Positions 50,530 through 59,476 are shown, counted from the first letter of the stretch. The stretch: DNA of 64,000 nt from Micromonospora_E sp048060115 (GCF_048060115.1 NZ_JBHMIM010000041.1:5409-69408), one strand, 5' to 3'. Notes: generated from the sequence alone by a model not told the origin. A program made the numbers and translations.

Positions 50530-51357
50530 ATGAGTGAGGCGACGGCGGCGACGACAGGGACCATCGGCTGCGAACTGAGCTTCGAGGTGACGGCCGCGGC
50601 GACGGTGGCGCTCGCCGTGACGGCACACCGACAACCGGCCACCGGCCGGCTGGTAGCCGAGACCGCCGGCGGGCCGGTCGCCCCGGACGAGGTGCGGGGA
50701 AGCTGGGAGGCGGGCGGCCGACTGCATCTGCTGCACGTACCGCCTGGGCGGGTGACGATCGGATACCACGCGCCGCTTGCCCCGCAGCAGCCGGCGACGG
50801 CGGCCGCGGTGACCCCGTTGGACCGGATCGTGGCGCTGCGACCGAGCCGCTACTGCCCGTCGGACCGGCTCGGTGGTTTCGCCGCCGCCCGCTTCGGCGG
50901 CCACGGCGACCCCGGCGACGCGGTCCGGGCGATCTGCGACTACGTCCACCGCCACACCACCTACACGGTGGGTGCCAGCGGCCCCGGCACGGACGCCGCC
51001 GAGACCCTGATGAGCGGTGCGGGAGTCTGCCGCGACTACGCCCACCTGACCGTCACGCTCTGTCGGGCGCTGGACATTCCGGCCCGGGTCGTCGCGGTCT
51101 ACGCCCCCGGGTTGTCGCCGATGGATTTCCATCTGGTCGCGGAGACCGCGCTGGCGGACCGGTGGTACGTCTGGGACGCCACCCGCCTGGCGCCCCGGCA
51201 GAGCATGGTCCGGATCGCCACCGGCCGGGACGCGGCGGACGTCGCGTTCGCGACCACGATCGAGGGGTTCCTGGAGATGACCGGGATGTCCGTCTGGGCG
51301 GTGGCACCGGGCGATCTCCCGGTCGACGATCATCAGGGGCTGGCGGCGCTTCACTGA
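50530..51357 (+). CDS. Transglutaminase-like family protein
   Basis: The 275-residue protein has an N-terminal beta domain and a transglutaminase-type papain fold with the triad Cys in SGAGVCRDYAHL, His in PMDFHLVAE and Asp in YVWDATR. Bacterial members cleave peptides or crosslink; the substrate is unknown. I use ATG 50530; TTG 50467 and GTG 50473 are in-frame alternatives, and the start would then overlap the operator region. It diverges from the MarR-pirin pair. Confidence 0.87.
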   Translation: MSEATAATTGTIGCELSFEVTAAATVALAVTAHRQPATGRLVAETAGGPVAPDEVRGSWEAGGRLHLLHVPPGRVTIGYHAPLAPQQPATAAAVTPLDRIVALRPSRYCPSDRLGGFAAARFGGHGDPGDAVRAICDYVHRHTTYTVGASGPGTDAAETLMSGAGVCRDYAHLTVTLCRALDIPARVVAVYAPGLSPMDFHLVAETALADRWYVWDATRLAPRQSMVRIATGRDAADVAFATTIEGFLEMTGMSVWAVAPGDLPVDDHQGLAALH

Positions 51358-51372
51358 CCGATCAGCGGGTAT
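51348..51372 (+). promoter_or_regulatory. Candidate SigB-type promoter of the sigma factor gene
   Basis: GCTT (51348-51351), 15 bases, then GGGTAT (51367-51372) fits the actinobacterial SigB-type pattern GNNT-N14/16-GGGTAY. It would give a leader of about 180 bases and would allow autoregulation. Confidence 0.45.
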
Positions 51373-51562
51373 CCGAAACCTGGATCGACCCAGATGCGCG
51401 GCAAAATGTCCGACTTACTCGATAGTGGGCGATAAATACATCGTACTTTCGGCTAGCTTTCAGCTGACCAACCGGGTTAGTGTTAAGGCCGAAAGACCCT
51501 AGCGAGTACATCCAAACGCACCACCTTCCATATCCGCGGACGAGGTGCAGGGAGGACCACCA

Positions 51563-52414
51563 ATGACCGCGACACTGATCGGACACCGCACGGTGCACGA
51601 GCCGGCGACCGTGGACCAGAGCACGACCACCCCGGCCGCTGTGAGCCAGCGGGTCAACGGCTCGACCGACAGCGCGACCGAGTTGCTCGCCGCGATGGCC
51701 GCGCTGCCGACCAACCACCCGTCCCGCGAGGCGCTGCGCGACCGGGCGATCGAAGCCTGGCTGCCGTTGGCGCAGCACCTCGCCCAGCGCTACAGCGGGC
51801 GCGGTGAGCCGACCGACGATCTCGCCCAGACCGCCGCGGTCGGCCTGATCAAGGCCATCGACAAGTTCGACCCGAGCCGCGGCGTCGACTTCGCCGGGTA
51901 CGCGATCCCGACGATCATCGGCGAGCTCAAGCGGCATTTCCGCGACCGCACCTGGGACATTCGGGTGCCCCGCCGGCTGCAGGAACTGCGGCTGAGCATC
52001 TCCGAGGCGAACAGCACCCTGCTGCAGACGCTCGGCCGGTCGCCGACAGTGGCCGACATCGCCGTGCACCTGCAGATCACCGAGGAGGAGGTACTCGAAG
52101 GCCTGGAGGGTGCCCGCGCGTACAACGCGGTGTCGCTGTCCACCCCGACCGGCGACGGCGAGCGGGCGACCGAGCTCGCCGACATGCTCGGCGCGGAGGA
52201 CCGTGAGTACGAGCTCGCCGAGCTGCGCGTGGCGCTGGGTCCGGCGCTGGCCACCCTCGACGAGCGGGAGCAGCGCATCCTGACCCTGCGGTTCTACGGC
52301 AACCTGACCCAGTCGCAGATCGCCGACCAGGTCGGTGTCTCACAGATGCACGTGTCCCGGCTGCTCGCCCGGGCACTGACCAAGCTGCGTGGACAACTGC
52401 AGTCGACGTACTGA
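51563..52414 (+). CDS. RNA polymerase sigma factor, SigB/SigF/SigG family
   Basis: The 283-residue protein has the sigma-70 regions 2 (GRGEPTDDLAQTAAVGLIKAIDKFDPSRGVDFAGYAIPTI), 3 (VPRRLQELRLSISEANSTLLQTLGRSPTVADIA) and 4 (LDEREQRILTLRFYGNLTQSQIADQVGVSQMHVSRLLARAL) with no region 1.1, as in stress sigma factors of the B/F/G group. The first 45 residues are disordered. ATG 51563 has a strong gggagga site. These sigma factors are usually held by an anti-sigma kinase; no anti-sigma gene is adjacent. Confidence 0.95.
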   Translation: MTATLIGHRTVHEPATVDQSTTTPAAVSQRVNGSTDSATELLAAMAALPTNHPSREALRDRAIEAWLPLAQHLAQRYSGRGEPTDDLAQTAAVGLIKAIDKFDPSRGVDFAGYAIPTIIGELKRHFRDRTWDIRVPRRLQELRLSISEANSTLLQTLGRSPTVADIAVHLQITEEEVLEGLEGARAYNAVSLSTPTGDGERATELADMLGAEDREYELAELRVALGPALATLDEREQRILTLRFYGNLTQSQIADQVGVSQMHVSRLLARALTKLRGQLQSTY

Positions 52415-52466
52415 CTCACATGACCGCGACCGGCGGCTGCCCGCCGGCTCGCACCCGTTGCGCCAC

Positions 52467-52509
52467 CCGACGGCGGTCGGTCCGAGATCCTCGGACCGAC
52501 CGCCGTCGG
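52467..52509. terminator. 20-bp perfect hairpin with 3-nt loop
   Basis: Arms 52467-52486 and 52490-52509 are exact reverse complements around the loop atc. It lies between the convergent sigma factor and PP2C genes and should be an effective bidirectional terminator. Confidence 0.9.
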
Positions 52510-52568
52510 TCCTTACCACGAGACCGGTGAGCAGGCGGGCCCGGCGAACGCCCGGGTCCGAACGGACC

Positions 52569-53300
52569 TCAGTCGGTGACCTCGGCGATGTCGCCGATCA
52601 CGACGGTGATGTTGTCCGGCCCACCGGCCCGGATCGCCAGGTCCACCAGCCGCTGTGCACCCGCCTGCGGATCGGCGTACGTCGCCAGCACCTCGGCGAT
52701 GCTCTCCGCGCGCACCACGTTCGACAGGCCATCGCTGCACAGCAGCCAGCGGTCGCCGGTCTGCGGGGCGAAGACCTGGTACGCCGGGTTGACGTTGTCG
52801 CCCTGCAGCGCCTGGGTCACCACCGCGCGGCGCGGATGACTGGCCGCCTGCTCCGCGGTGATCACGCCCTCGTCGACCAGCATCTGCACGAACGTGTCGT
52901 CCCGGGTCACCTGCTTCAGGGTCCCGCCCCGCAGCAGGTACGCCCGGGAGTCCCCGACGTGCACCATGGCGATCGCCGTACCGGACTCGGCGAAGAGCAG
53001 GGCGGTCAGGGTGGTCCCCATCCCTTCCCGGGCCGGGTCCTCGGCGATCGCGTCGCGGATCCGGGCGCCGGCGGTCTCGACCGCTGTTTCCAGGCCGGTC
53101 ACCAGCTTATCGACGGCGATCGCCGCGTCCAACGGCGCGATCGCCTCGATCGCGATCTTGCTGGCCAGATCCCCGGCGGCCATCCCGCCCATACCGTCGG
53201 CGACGGCAACCAACCAGTCGCCGGCGTGCACCGAGTCCTGGTTTCCGCTCCGGATCAGGCCGCGGTCGGTCACCGCCGCGGAACGCAGCTTCAGGGTCAT
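52569..53300 (-). CDS. PP2C-family serine/threonine phosphatase
   Basis: The 243-residue single-domain protein has the PP2C metal motifs: VAVADGMGGMAAG, VHVGDSRAYLLRGG, LLCSDGL and GPDNITVVI. It begins LKLRSAAVTDRGLIRSGNQDS, the typical PrpC/PstP N-terminus, and lacks the membrane anchor of PstP. It removes phosphate from Ser/Thr kinase targets. The ATG at 53300 diverges from the GH9 gene. No protein kinase is in the window. Confidence 0.93.
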   Translation of the reverse strand: MTLKLRSAAVTDRGLIRSGNQDSVHAGDWLVAVADGMGGMAAGDLASKIAIEAIAPLDAAIAVDKLVTGLETAVETAGARIRDAIAEDPAREGMGTTLTALLFAESGTAIAMVHVGDSRAYLLRGGTLKQVTRDDTFVQMLVDEGVITAEQAASHPRRAVVTQALQGDNVNPAYQVFAPQTGDRWLLCSDGLSNVVRAESIAEVLATYADPQAGAQRLVDLAIRAGGPDNITVVIGDIAEVTD

Positions 53301-53462
53301 GGCTGGCAGCCTGCCAGGAAGAGGGCTGAAATGTCTCTAGTAGATCAGCATGCAGATGCCAAAGACCATGAAGAATCGACCCAACTACTCCCCCAAATGC
53401 TACCTAAGACGACATAACGGGCAGGCCGCCCCTCGACCCACCCCATTGACCACCCCTGGCGA

Positions 53463-53491
53463 TTGACACCCCGGAAACAGCCTGGCAACAT
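53463..53491 (+). promoter_or_regulatory. Promoter of the GH9 cellulase gene
   Basis: A perfect -35 TTGACA (53463-53468) is 17 bases from CAACAT (53486-53491), a weak -10. The predicted start lies near 53498, just before the CebR box. Confidence 0.55.
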
Positions 53492-53504
53492 CGTCTAGCA
53501 TCAA

Positions 53505-53518
53505 TGGGAGCGCTCCCA
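53505..53518 (+). promoter_or_regulatory. CebR operator (perfect palindrome)
   Basis: TGGGAGCGCTCCCA is an exact copy of the cellobiose-responsive CebR operator. It lies just downstream of the GH9 promoter, in the same relation as at the GH6 gene. Confidence 0.88.
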
Positions 53519-53599
53519 CTCGTCCCGGCGCGGTGCCGGTCGCACCTCGGCAGACCCGCGCCACGACACCCTCCGGACCGCACGCAGGGAAGGATCCAC

Positions 53600-56500
53600 G
53601 TGACCCGATCCAGACGACGCCGCACGGTCGCCCTCATCGCCGGCACCAGCGCCAGCGTCCTCGCGTTGACCGCGATGACCGTGGCAACAGCGTACGCCGA
53701 GGAACGCGAACATATCGTCAACGGCACCTTCGACGACGGGACAGGCCCCTGGTGGGCGACCGAGAACGTCACCCTCGGCAACACCGACGGCCGGCTCTGC
53801 GCCGTCGTTCCCGGTGGCACCGCCAACCCGTGGGACGCCAGCATCGGCCACAACGACATCCCGTTGATCGACGGGGCGGCGTACCGGCTGACCTTCTCCG
53901 CCTCCGCCGACGTCGCCGCCACCGTCCGGGCGAACGTCCAGCTCAACGCCGCGCCCTACACCACCGTGCTCAGCCGGGAACTCGACCTCGGGCCCGACCC
54001 CGAGACGGTCAGCTACGAGTTCACCGCGAACCTCGACTCACCCGACGGCACCTTCACCTTCCAGCTCGGCGGCGGGACGGAGGAATTCACCCTCTGCCTG
54101 GACAACGTCTCGCTGATCAGCGACGACGACGCCGGGCCACCACCGGGCCGCGCCGAGCAGATCAAGAACGGCGACTTCAGCGACGGCACCACCAACTGGG
54201 TCAGCTACGGCACCAGCGGCGTCCGGGTGGTCGACGGTCGGCTCTGCGCCACCGTGCCCGCCGGCCTGGCAAACCCGTGGGACGCCGGCGTCCTGCAGGA
54301 AGGCGTGCCGCTGATCGCCGGCGAGGAGTACACGATCGCATTCGAGGCGTCCGCCGAGCCGGCCGCGAACGTCCGCGCCGTCGTGCAACTCGGCGCGGAC
54401 CCGTACACCGGCTACTTCGGGCGGGACCTGGCGCTGACCGGCGAACCGCAGCGGATCGAGCAGACCTTCGTGGCCAGTGAGGACACCGACCGCGCCCAGG
54501 TCGCCTTCCAACTCGGCGGCAACACCGAGAGTCACACCTTCTGCCTGGACGACGTCTCGCTGCTCGGCGGCGAGGAGGAACCGCCCTACCAGCCCGACAC
54601 CGGCCCCCGGGTCCGGGTCAACCAGGTCGGCTACCTGCCCGGCGGCCCCAAGAACGCCACCATCGTCACCGAAGCGACAGACCCGCTGGGCTGGGCCCTG
54701 CACGACGCCGACGGCGCCGTCGTCGCCAGCGGCACCAGCAACCCACGCGGGCTCGACGCCGCATCCGGCGAACAGACCCACACCGCCGACTTCTCCGCGT
54801 ACCAGGGCACCGGCACCGGGTTCACCCTGGTCGCCGACGGCGAGACCAGCTATCCGTTCGCCATCTCCGCCGACATCTACCAGCAGCTGCGCTCCGACGC
54901 GCTGCAGTTCTTCTACATCCAGCGCAGCGGCATCGCCATCGACGGCGACCTGGTCGGCGAGGAGTACGCCCGGCCGGCCGGCCACGTCGGCGTCGCCCCC
55001 AACCGGGGCGACCTGGACGTGCCGTGCCAGCCCGGCGTCTGCGACTACCGGCTCGACGTACGCGGGGGCTGGTACGACGCCGGTGACCACGGCAAGTACG
55101 TCGTCAACGGCGGCATCGCCACCTACCAGCTGCTCAGCGCCTTCGAGCGGACCAAGACCGCGCCCAGCGCGGCCGGCGGCGCCGGCCTGGCCGACAGCAC
55201 CCTGCGGGTGCCCGAACGCGACAACGGCGTGCCGGACATCCTCGACGAGGCCCGCTGGGAGCTGGAGTTCCTGATGCGGATGCAGGTACCGACCGGCGAG
55301 CCGCTCGCCGGGATGGCCCACCACAAGATGCACGACCGGAACTGGACCGGCCTGCCCATGCAGCCCGAGGACGACCCGGAGCTGCGCGAACTGCACCCGC
55401 CGTCGACCGCGGCCACGCTCAACCTGGCAGCCGTCGCGGCACAGTGCGCCCGGCTGTACGCCCCGTACGACGCCGCCTTCGCTGGCCAGTGCCTGACCGC
55501 GGCGAAGACCGCGTACGCGGCGGCCAAGGCCAACCCGAACCGGATCGCCGACCCCAATGACGGCAACGGTGGTGGCTCCTACAGCGACGGAGACGTCAGC
55601 GACGAGTTCTACTGGGCGGCGGCGCAGCTCTACCTGACCACCGGCGAACAGCGCTACCTCGGCGACCTCACCGCCTCCCCGCACCACACCGGCGAGGTCT
55701 TCACCTCGACCGGCTTCGGCTGGGGCAGCACCGCCGCCCTCGGCCGCCTCGACCTGGCCACCGTGCCGAACGGACTCGCCCCACAGGAGCGGGAACGGAT
55801 CCGGGCCTCGGTGACCGACGCCGCCGACGCCTACCTGGCCACCCTGGCCGGGCAGGCGTACGGGCTGCCGATGCCGGGCCACCGGGGCGCCTACTTCTGG
55901 GGCGCCAACAGCAACATCATCAACAACGCGGTGGTGCTGGCCACCGCGTACGACCTGACCGGCGACGCCGAGTACCGCGACGGCGCGGTACAGGCGATGG
56001 ACTACATCCTCGGCCGCAACGCGCTGAACCACTCGTACGTCACCGGCTGGGGCACGGTCTCCCCGCGCAACCAGCACAGCCGGATCTTCGGCAACCAGAT
56101 CGACCCGGACCTGCCGATCCCGCCGGCCGGGTCGATCGCCGGCGGCGCCAACGCCGGCCTGGACGACCCGTTCGCCCGGGACCTGCTGGAAGGCTGCGCG
56201 CCGATGTTCTGCTACGTCGACGACATCGCCTCGTACGCGACGAACGAGGTGGCGATCAACTGGAACTCGGCGCTGAGCTGGATCGCTTCCTTCCTCGCCG
56301 ACCAGGGTGACGCCGCACCGGCACCCGCGCCGCTGGCCTGCCGGGCGGACTACGTCAACTACGGCACCTGGGCCGGCGGTGGTGGCTTCACCGCCCAGGT
56401 GAACATCACCAACACCGGTACCACGGCGATCGACGGCTGGGCGGTCCGCTTCGCCTTCACCGGCGACCAGCGGCTGCGTGAGGCGTGGATGGCGAGGGCG

Positions 56501-56656
56501 ACCCAGACCGGCGCGACCGTCACCGCCCGCAATGAAACCTACAACGGACGGATCGGACCGGGGGGTACGGCGATGTTCGGGCTGAACGCCACCACCGCCG
56601 GCGGGGCGAACCCGGCACCGGAGCTGATCACCGTCAACGGGGTGGCCTGCTCCTGA
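53600..56656 (+). CDS. Secreted multidomain GH9 cellulase
   Basis: The 1018-residue protein has a signal peptide (1-33), two tandem CBM4/9-type carbohydrate-binding modules (about 38-172 and 188-325), a CelD-type Ig-like domain (about 333-420), a GH9 catalytic domain (about 430-900; WYDAGDHGKYVVNGG with D493 and D496, and YATNEVAINWNS with the acid E883) and a C-terminal CBM2 (about 912-1018, Cys pair). It degrades cellulose with inversion and likely works with the GH6 enzyme. GTG 53600 follows gaaggatcc. Upstream lies a promoter with a perfect CebR box; the open frame before GTG is not coding. Confidence 0.95.
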   Translation: MTRSRRRRTVALIAGTSASVLALTAMTVATAYAEEREHIVNGTFDDGTGPWWATENVTLGNTDGRLCAVVPGGTANPWDASIGHNDIPLIDGAAYRLTFSASADVAATVRANVQLNAAPYTTVLSRELDLGPDPETVSYEFTANLDSPDGTFTFQLGGGTEEFTLCLDNVSLISDDDAGPPPGRAEQIKNGDFSDGTTNWVSYGTSGVRVVDGRLCATVPAGLANPWDAGVLQEGVPLIAGEEYTIAFEASAEPAANVRAVVQLGADPYTGYFGRDLALTGEPQRIEQTFVASEDTDRAQVAFQLGGNTESHTFCLDDVSLLGGEEEPPYQPDTGPRVRVNQVGYLPGGPKNATIVTEATDPLGWALHDADGAVVASGTSNPRGLDAASGEQTHTADFSAYQGTGTGFTLVADGETSYPFAISADIYQQLRSDALQFFYIQRSGIAIDGDLVGEEYARPAGHVGVAPNRGDLDVPCQPGVCDYRLDVRGGWYDAGDHGKYVVNGGIATYQLLSAFERTKTAPSAAGGAGLADSTLRVPERDNGVPDILDEARWELEFLMRMQVPTGEPLAGMAHHKMHDRNWTGLPMQPEDDPELRELHPPSTAATLNLAAVAAQCARLYAPYDAAFAGQCLTAAKTAYAAAKANPNRIADPNDGNGGGSYSDGDVSDEFYWAAAQLYLTTGEQRYLGDLTASPHHTGEVFTSTGFGWGSTAALGRLDLATVPNGLAPQERERIRASVTDAADAYLATLAGQAYGLPMPGHRGAYFWGANSNIINNAVVLATAYDLTGDAEYRDGAVQAMDYILGRNALNHSYVTGWGTVSPRNQHSRIFGNQIDPDLPIPPAGSIAGGANAGLDDPFARDLLEGCAPMFCYVDDIASYATNEVAINWNSALSWIASFLADQGDAAPAPAPLACRADYVNYGTWAGGGGFTAQVNITNTGTTAIDGWAVRFAFTGDQRLREAWMARATQTGATVTARNETYNGRIGPGGTAMFGLNATTAGGANPAPELITVNGVACS

Positions 56657-57080
56657 GGTCGTGGTGGTGGCCGGCCCGTCGCTTCCGGCAAGGCGGCGGG
56701 CCGGCCACCACCCGGCCGACGGGTCGGCCAGTGGGTCGGCCAGTGGGTCGGCCTGCGAACGGAGCGGCCCGCCCCGGTCGCCGTCCGGCGGGCAGCCGAC
56801 GACCGGCTGCCCGCCGGACGGGTCGGCCCCACCCGGCAGCGGCCATCGGCCGGTTACGGGTCAGCTCCTGCATCGCCTGGAGCAACAGCTCGTCCAACGC
56901 GACGCCGAGCGCCCGGCAGATCGACGCCAGCATCTCCGACGACGGCTCCTTGCGGCCGCGTTCCAACTCCGACAGGTACGCCGTCGACAGGCCGGCGGCC
57001 TGGGCGACGTCCTGCAGGGTGCGGCCCTGATCCTGCCGGAGTCGGCGCAGCACCCGGCCGATCACCTGTCGCAGCAGCAT
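56634..57080 (-). CDS. XRE-family regulator, ClgR-like, with Arg/Pro/Gly tail
   Basis: The 148-residue protein has an N-terminal helix-turn-helix (TLQDVAQAAGLSTAYLSELERGRKEPSSEMLASICRALGV) matching ClgR, the activator of clp protease genes in actinobacteria. After residue 80 the sequence turns to Arg/Gly/Pro repeats and its last 23 bases overlap the GH9 gene, so the true functional end may be near residue 85. ATG 57080 has an ggaggca site, 26 bases after the clpP stop; the two are likely co-transcribed. Confidence 0.82.
   Translation of the reverse strand: MLLRQVIGRVLRRLRQDQGRTLQDVAQAAGLSTAYLSELERGRKEPSSEMLASICRALGVALDELLLQAMQELTRNRPMAAAGWGRPVRRAAGRRLPAGRRPGRAAPFAGRPTGRPTGRPVGRVVAGPPPCRKRRAGHHHDLRSRPPR
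56721..56756. repeat. 12-base tandem repeat in the regulator tail
   Basis: Three tandem copies of a 12-base unit (gggtcggccagt, the last one changed) encode GRPT-type repeats in the regulator's C-terminal tail on the minus strand. Confidence 0.7.
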
Positions 57081-57106
57081 CGCGTGCCTCCGTCCACCGT
57101 CACCGG

Positions 57107-57724
57107 TCAGGTGGTGACACCACCGGTGCCGGACAACTGCGCCGTGGTGGCGATCACCTGATCGATGATGCCGTACTCGCGGGCCTGTTCGGCGGTGAAC
57201 CACCGGTCCCGGTCGGAGTCCCGCTCGATCTCCTCACGGGTGCGCCCGGTGTGGAATGCGATCCGCTCGATCGTCGTCCGCTTGATGTGCAGCATGTTCT
57301 CGGCCTGGATGGCGATGTCGGCGGCGGTGCCGCCCATCCCGCCGGAGAGCTGGTGCATCATGATCCGGGTGTGCGGCAGGGCGTACCGCTTGCCGGGTGC
57401 ACCGGCGCAGAGCAGGAACTGGCCCATCGACCCGGCGAGGCCGAGCCCGACCGTCGCCACGTCGTTGCCGATGTAGTGCATCGTGTCGTAGACCGCCATG
57501 CCGGCGCTGATCACGCCGCCCGGCGAATTGATGTAGAGGAAGATGTCGCGCTCGCTGTCCTCGGCCGCCAGCAGCAGCATCTGGGCACAGATCGTGTTCG
57601 CCGAGTTGTCGTCGACCTGAGTGCCGAGGAAGATCACCCGCTCCTTGAGTAGCTGTTGGTAGACCTGGTCGCCGAAGGCGGTTGCCGCGCTGTCCGCGGC
57701 CATCGCGGGACTGGTGTGCCGCAT
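57107..57724 (-). CDS. clpP: ATP-dependent Clp protease proteolytic subunit
   Basis: The 205-residue serine peptidase has the ClpP triad S99 (GLAGSMGQFLL), H124 (RIMMHQLSGG) and D173 (SDRDRWFT), with FLYINSPGG for oligomer and oxyanion contacts. It works with ClpX/ClpC ATPases inside a tetradecamer. ATG 57724 has a gagggag site; the open frame continues upstream to 58012 without ClpP character. It is followed by the ClgR-like regulator gene. No second clpP or clpX is adjacent, which differs from the usual clpP1-clpP2-clpX locus, so this is probably a paralogue. Confidence 0.92.
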   Translation of the reverse strand: MRHTSPAMAADSAATAFGDQVYQQLLKERVIFLGTQVDDNSANTICAQMLLLAAEDSERDIFLYINSPGGVISAGMAVYDTMHYIGNDVATVGLGLAGSMGQFLLCAGAPGKRYALPHTRIMMHQLSGGMGGTAADIAIQAENMLHIKRTTIERIAFHTGRTREEIERDSDRDRWFTAEQAREYGIIDQVIATTAQLSGTGGVTT

Positions 57725-58082
57725 GAGCAATGCTCCCTCGATCACGGTGGTGGTGCCTTCCAGCATCAACCGCCATAATGCTGCTCCATAGTGGAGTTTG
57801 CTTGGCGGACGACGAACGCGGGCGGGTGCCAGACCGCGGGAACCGCGCCAGAACCGCACTTCACGGCGCGACTGGAAAGACAGCGCCGGAAAGTACCGGG
57901 CCACCCTCCTCCGTGGTTCTGCCGCAGCGGGAGGAGGGTCAGCCTCGGGTATCAGCCAGCCATGCGCACCCGACGACGGCACCCGGCAGGTGGAAACCTG
58001 CGGGCGGCACAACGCCGACGGTGCCGAACATGGTGGTCACGCTAGCCGGGAACGTCCAGCGGGGCGACCAAATTCCCGACGG
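57725..58082 (-). other. Gene-free interval with one hairpin
   Basis: Between the clpP start and the F420 oxidoreductase stop I see no convincing gene. A 10-bp stem (accctcctcc at 57903-57912 with 57930-57939) and a 17-base loop could terminate the F420 gene, and the rest is presumably the clpP promoter. A short open frame leading into clpP on the minus strand lacks coding character. Confidence 0.5.
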
Positions 58083-59048
58083 TCAGGCGGTACGCAGCTT
58101 GGGCAGCACCTCGGCACCGAAGACGTCGATGAACTCGTCCTGCTCCTGGCCCACATGATGCAGATAGATCTCGTCGAAGCCGAGCGAGACGTAGGAGGCG
58201 AGCTGGTCGGTGTGGCGGGACAGGTCCGCCGACACGTCGACGGTACGCCGTACCTGTTCGATGGTGACGTCACGCGCCACCACGTCGAAGTGTTCCGGCG
58301 TGGTCAGGTCCCACGCCACCGGCGGGGCGAAGATGTTGGTCCGCCACTGGTCGTGGGCGATCGCCTCGGCCTGCGCCTCGTCCCGCGCCCAGCTCAGGTG
58401 CACCTGAAGCACCAGCCGGCCACGACCGCCGGCACCACGGTACGCGTCGACCACTTCCCGCAGGTGCTCGACCGGCGCGTTGACGGTGATCAGCCCGTCC
58501 GCCCAGTCGGCGCACCAGCGGGCGGTGGCCACGCTGACCGCCGCCCCGAGCAGCGGTGCCGGATCGTCCGGGCGGGTCCACACCCGGGCACGGTCCACAG
58601 TGATCAGGCCGTCGTGGCTGACCTCCTCGCCGGCCAGCAGTGCCCGAATGACATCGACGCTGGACCGCAGCCGGGCCGACCGGACGTCCTTGCGGGGCCA
58701 GACGTCACCGGTGATGTGCTCGTTGGCGTTCTCGCCGGTGCCGAGCGCCGCCCAGAACCGCCCCGGGTACATCGCCGACAGCGTGCCGATCGCCTGCGCG
58801 ACGATCGCCGGGTGGTAACGCTGCCCGGGAGCGTTGACCACGCCGAACGGCAGCCCGGTGGCCTGCATGGCCGCACCGAGCCAGGACCAGACGTACCCGG
58901 AGTGGCCCTGCCGCTCGCTCCACGGCGCGAAGTGGTCCGACGCCATCGCGGCATCGAACCCGGCCTGCTCGGCGCGGACCACCGCGTCGAGCAGCCGAGT
59001 GGGATGGATCTGTTCGTGGGAGCAGTGCAAGCCGAAGACGGGGGTCAT
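58083..59048 (-). CDS. F420-dependent LLM-class oxidoreductase
   Basis: The 321-residue TIM-barrel protein belongs to the luciferase-like F420 group: GLHCSHEQIHPTRLLDAVVRAEQAGFDAAMASDHFAPW at the N-terminus, GTGENANEHITG for cofactor binding and YLHHVGQEQDEFIDVFG at the end, which is the pattern of the FGD-like TIGR03557 group. It uses reduced or oxidised F420 on an unknown substrate. ATG 59048 is used. No F420 biosynthesis gene is in view. Confidence 0.9.
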   Translation of the reverse strand: MTPVFGLHCSHEQIHPTRLLDAVVRAEQAGFDAAMASDHFAPWSERQGHSGYVWSWLGAAMQATGLPFGVVNAPGQRYHPAIVAQAIGTLSAMYPGRFWAALGTGENANEHITGDVWPRKDVRSARLRSSVDVIRALLAGEEVSHDGLITVDRARVWTRPDDPAPLLGAAVSVATARWCADWADGLITVNAPVEHLREVVDAYRGAGGRGRLVLQVHLSWARDEAQAEAIAHDQWRTNIFAPPVAWDLTTPEHFDVVARDVTIEQVRRTVDVSADLSRHTDQLASYVSLGFDEIYLHHVGQEQDEFIDVFGAEVLPKLRTA

Positions 59049-59103
59049 CGCCGGTCTCTACCCGATGGCCGAATCCGTCAACCGCGCTCGGGCGGTCTGC
59101 GGC

Positions 59104-59370
59104 TCATTCGAACAGCGAATGCCGTACGCCCGGTTCCTCCTGCCTGCGGGCCCGGCGACGCCGCTGGATGACGACCAGGTCGACCACGGCGATCGCCGCG
59201 AGGACCCACAGAATCACCGCACCGGCCAGCAGGTCGGCCCGCCAGGCCAGAAACCCGATCACCACGCAGAAGACCAGTCCGAAGCTGGCCATCACCAGCC
59301 GCAGGTTCAACGCGCTGTTGGCGTGGCCGACGGTCCCTCTCGCCCCTCTGGGCTGCGACTTCGTAGCCAT
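59104..59370 (-). CDS. Small two-helix membrane protein (DUF6343-like)
   Basis: The 88-residue frame begins MATKSQPRGARGTVGHANSALNLRLVMASFGLVF and has two membrane segments (VMASFGLVFCVVIGFLAW and LAGAVILWVLAAIAVVDLVVI) then a basic tail. The SALNLRL-type start resembles the actinobacterial DUF6343 family, but I am not certain. ATG 59370 is chosen because the frame upstream is antisense to the KAS III gene. Confidence 0.65.
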   Translation of the reverse strand: MATKSQPRGARGTVGHANSALNLRLVMASFGLVFCVVIGFLAWRADLLAGAVILWVLAAIAVVDLVVIQRRRRARRQEEPGVRHSLFE

Positions 59371-59476
59371 CCTGGCGGTGTACCCGACGTTTGGCGGCCC
59401 GTAACCTCGCACCGGTACCCGAATCTGAGCACCCCTACTCATCCGGACCGACCCGGTCCGGCAGGAAGCTGAGCAG

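Noticed and set aside
57725..58012. N-terminal extension of ClpP
   Set aside because: The extra codons have no ClpP similarity and the ATG at 57724 has its own ribosome site.
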